Below, one piece after another: positions 5,897 to 7,386 of a stretch of 7,386 nucleotides of DNA. Within the stretch, counting starts at the first letter, position 1. Each line of letters opens with the position of its first letter. The notes under the pieces were generated by a model. The model was given only the letters and a program-made list of their open reading frames with translations. It ran no database searches and was not told where the DNA came from. Source of the DNA: Clostridia bacterium (lineage in GTDB: Bacteria; Bacillota; Clostridia; Oscillospirales; Acutalibacteraceae); the NCBI GenBank assembly GCA_017425745.1, contig JAFOXT010000226.1:1-7386 (forward strand), read 5' to 3'. Both the position numbers and the translations under genes were made by a program.

Positions 5897-7224
5897 AAGC
5901 TCCCATAGTTGATTTCGTTAAAGGCTACAGCAACAAAAGCTCTGTACGAGCCCATATGCCGGGTCATAAGGGAAAAAGCTTTCTCGGTGCAGAAAAATAC
6001 GATATAACCGAAATTGACGGTGCAGATGTGCTCTATTCTCCCGACGGCATTATAGAGGAAAGCGAAAACAACGCTTCATCACTTTTCGGCACAAGGCACA
6101 GCTTTTACAGTACAGAGGGCTCCTCACTTTGTATCCGTGCTATGGTTTATCTTGCTTGCTTCGGAAAAGAAAAACCGCTCATTCTTGCTCAGAGAAATGT
6201 GCACAAGGCTTTTATTTATGCTGCTGCCCTTTCTGACTGCGAGGTAAAGTGGATTTTTGAAGAAAGCTCCGCACATCTCTGCTCTTGCAGAATAACTTCT
6301 GAAGATGTAAAAAAAGCTCTTTCAGAATCAGAGCAAAAGCCTGCAGCGGTTTATCTCACCTCTCCCGACTATCTCGGTAATATGCTCGATATAGAGAGCA
6401 TAAGTAAGGTGTGTAACTGCTATGATGTGCCTCTTATTGTAGACAACGCTCACGGTGCCTATCTTAATTTTCTTCCTGAAAATCAGCACCCTATAAAGCT
6501 TGGGGCTTCAATGTGCTGCGATTCCGCTCATAAAACTCTTCCCGTGCTTACGGGCGGTGCTTATCTTCATATCTCTGAAAATGCTCCTGAAAGCTTTTAT
6601 GAAAACGCACGCACAGCACTTTCACTTTTCGCTTCAACAAGTCCGTCTTATCTGATTCTTCAGTCCCTCGATTTATGCAACACTTATCTCGCTACTGACT
6701 ACAAAAGCAATTTGCTCAGAGCTTTAAGAAAAACCGAGGATTTAAAGGACTTTTTAATCCATCGCGGATTTACACTTGAAGGAAACGAAAAGCTCAAAAT
6801 AACCATATCTCCTCTTTCTTACGGATATACAGGCTATGAGCTTTCGGAAATTATGAAAACCCATAACATTTACTGCGAGTTTTACGACCGCAACTATCTT
6901 GTAATGATGTTTTCGGCCGAAACAGAAGACAGTGATTTTGAAAAAATAAAAAAAGCCTTCTCTTTTATAGAAATGAGAGAAGCGCTTGAAACAGAAATCC
7001 CTGAAACGGAAAGCTCACCAAAGCAGGTGCTTTCTATAAGAGAAGCAATTTTTTCACCTTCAGAAACAATTCCCGTAAGTGAGTGTGCAGGAAGAATCTG
7101 TGCAACACCAACTGTTTCCTGTCCTCCTGCAATCCCCGTTGCAGTAAGCGGTGAAATTATTACAGAAAAAACCGCAAAGGCATTTGCGTACTACGGAATT
7201 GATAAAATCAGAGTTGTAAAATAA
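5893..7224 (+). CDS. Orn/Lys/Arg decarboxylase-family PLP enzyme
   Basis: This is a 443-residue fold-type-I pyridoxal-phosphate enzyme related to the YaaO/SpeA group of basic amino acid decarboxylases, which make polyamine precursors such as agmatine, cadaverine or putrescine. Visible motifs are HMPGHKG (21-27), STEGSS (73-78, phosphate-binding region), VDNAHG with D184 contacting the pyridine nitrogen, and SAHK with K214 as the Schiff-base lysine. The C-terminal PPAIPVAVSGE (411-421) is typical of this family's end domain. It is shorter than the roughly 480-residue relatives I know, but both ends look natural. The ATG overlaps the scfB TGA (ATGA), with the purine-rich scfB 3' end (GAGGAAGA) as RBS, so it should be translationally coupled to the maturase. 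Three in-frame stops in a row (TAA TAA TGA) end it, 6 nt before an IS. The substrate cannot be read from sequence, and a direct role in peptide maturation is unproven. Confidence 0.85.
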   Translation: MKAPIVDFVKGYSNKSSVRAHMPGHKGKSFLGAEKYDITEIDGADVLYSPDGIIEESENNASSLFGTRHSFYSTEGSSLCIRAMVYLACFGKEKPLILAQRNVHKAFIYAAALSDCEVKWIFEESSAHLCSCRITSEDVKKALSESEQKPAAVYLTSPDYLGNMLDIESISKVCNCYDVPLIVDNAHGAYLNFLPENQHPIKLGASMCCDSAHKTLPVLTGGAYLHISENAPESFYENARTALSLFASTSPSYLILQSLDLCNTYLATDYKSNLLRALRKTEDLKDFLIHRGFTLEGNEKLKITISPLSYGYTGYELSEIMKTHNIYCEFYDRNYLVMMFSAETEDSDFEKIKKAFSFIEMREALETEIPETESSPKQVLSIREAIFSPSETIPVSECAGRICATPTVSCPPAIPVAVSGEIITEKTAKAFAYYGIDKIRVVK

Positions 7225-7230
7225 TAATGA

Positions 7231-7252
7231 TTTGTCAAACTAAGTGCAACAC
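7231..7252. repeat. Candidate terminal inverted repeat of the IS
   Basis: These 22 nt lie between the host gene and the transposase frame and overlap the transposase TAG (7242-7240). They include a short internal palindrome, AAGTG-CAA-CACTT (7242-7254), running slightly past the stated end. The matching copy at the far end of the element is not visible, so assignment rests on position only. Confidence 0.45.
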
Positions 7253-7386
7253 TTTTTAATCGAATCTTCAAATAAATCCAAAGGTTTTTGGTAATTTAAA
7301 ACTTTCTTGGGCCTGGCGTTAATCAACGCCAGGTTCTTTTTTAATGTAGCTGGACAAACTCTTGAAAGGTTTCTTCCTTTAGGATA
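7240..7386 (-). CDS. IS30-family transposase, C-terminal fragment (5' part outside window)
   Basis: On the minus strand, 48 codons read in from the right edge to a TAG at 7242-7240. The segment LINARPKKVLNYQKPLDLF matches the conserved C-terminal motif of IS30-type DDE transposases (the LNNRPRK-LGYKTP-E-F pattern), preceded by a PKGRNLS stretch also typical of the family. The DDE catalytic residues and the N-terminal HTH lie outside. Nothing seen suggests decay: no stop or frameshift occurs in the 48 codons. It is too short to judge whether the element is active. Confidence 0.85.
   Translation of the reverse strand, partial: YPKGRNLSRVCPATLKKNLALINARPKKVLNYQKPLDLFEDSIKKCCT
7312..7341 (+). 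terminator. Terminator-like hairpin inside the IS transposase gene
   Basis: A perfect 9-bp stem, CCTGGCGTT (7312-7320) with AACGCCAGG (7325-7333), has an AATC loop and is followed on the plus strand by TTCTTTTTT. It reads as a strong rho-independent terminator for the rightward scf operon, though it lies within codons for NLALINARP on the other strand. The next gene downstream may have lost read-through transcription because of it. Confidence 0.6.

Larger units (their letters stand above)
7231..7386 (-). mobile_element. IS30-family insertion sequence, one end only (continues past window)
   Basis: The element is identified by the transposase C-terminus it encodes. Its outer end is placed at about 7231, just after the decarboxylase stop. 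The sequence there (TTTGTCAAACTAAGTGCAAC) is a candidate terminal inverted repeat that overlaps the transposase stop codon. The other end and target duplication are outside the window, so the boundary is good to a few bases only. Confidence 0.75.

Noticed and set aside
1..7386. CRISPR array, tRNA or rRNA genes.
   Set aside because: The only regular repeat is the 69-bp LRR array, which is coding and has no unique spacers; no cloverleaf or rRNA-like stretch was seen.

Overview
The window looks like chromosome from a low-GC Gram-positive gut-type anaerobe of the class Clostridia. A Ruminococcus or Oscillospiraceae-like host is my guess. Three things point that way: a SCIFF peptide with its radical SAM maturase (a hallmark of Clostridia), a secreted BspA-type leucine-rich-repeat protein, and AGGAGG-type ribosome binding sites with clear sigma-A-type promoters. 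Genus assignment is inference.

Layout. Positions 1-1492 (minus strand) hold the N-terminal 497 residues of a secreted BspA-like LRR protein that runs off the left edge. Its promoter lies at 1523-1551. Diverging from it on the plus strand is a compact transcription unit: an extended -10 promoter (1606-1635), a strong RBS, a 27-codon hydrophobic ORF (1689-1772) and a 12-bp-stem terminator (1792-1820). The ORF is unrecognised. The terminator also serves the convergent gene at 1832-4093 (minus), a 753-residue cytoplasmic glycoside hydrolase family 2 enzyme of the beta-galactosidase type with an unusual basic, helical C-terminal tail.

Diverging from the GH2 gene is a plus-strand RiPP locus with a near-consensus promoter (4234-4262). 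It contains scfA (46-residue six-cysteine SCIFF precursor, 4300-4440), an intrinsic terminator/attenuator (4447-4471), scfB (458-residue radical SAM/SPASM maturase, 4520-5896), and a fold-type-I PLP decarboxylase-like gene (5893-7224) that overlaps scfB by 4 nt (ATGA). ScfB is expected to install thioether crosslinks in ScfA. The hairpin between them probably keeps precursor in excess of enzyme. The decarboxylase is cotranscribed and probably translationally coupled, but its link to the peptide is unknown.

At the right edge, six bases after the decarboxylase stop, an IS30-family insertion sequence begins. Only the last 48 codons of its transposase are present, reading leftward (7240-7386).

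Most notable points: the SCIFF precursor has Gly at position 37, where I recall Thr as the reported thioether acceptor; the orphan 27-aa gene has a full set of expression signals; and the IS coding sequence carries a perfect terminator-like hairpin facing incoming transcription.
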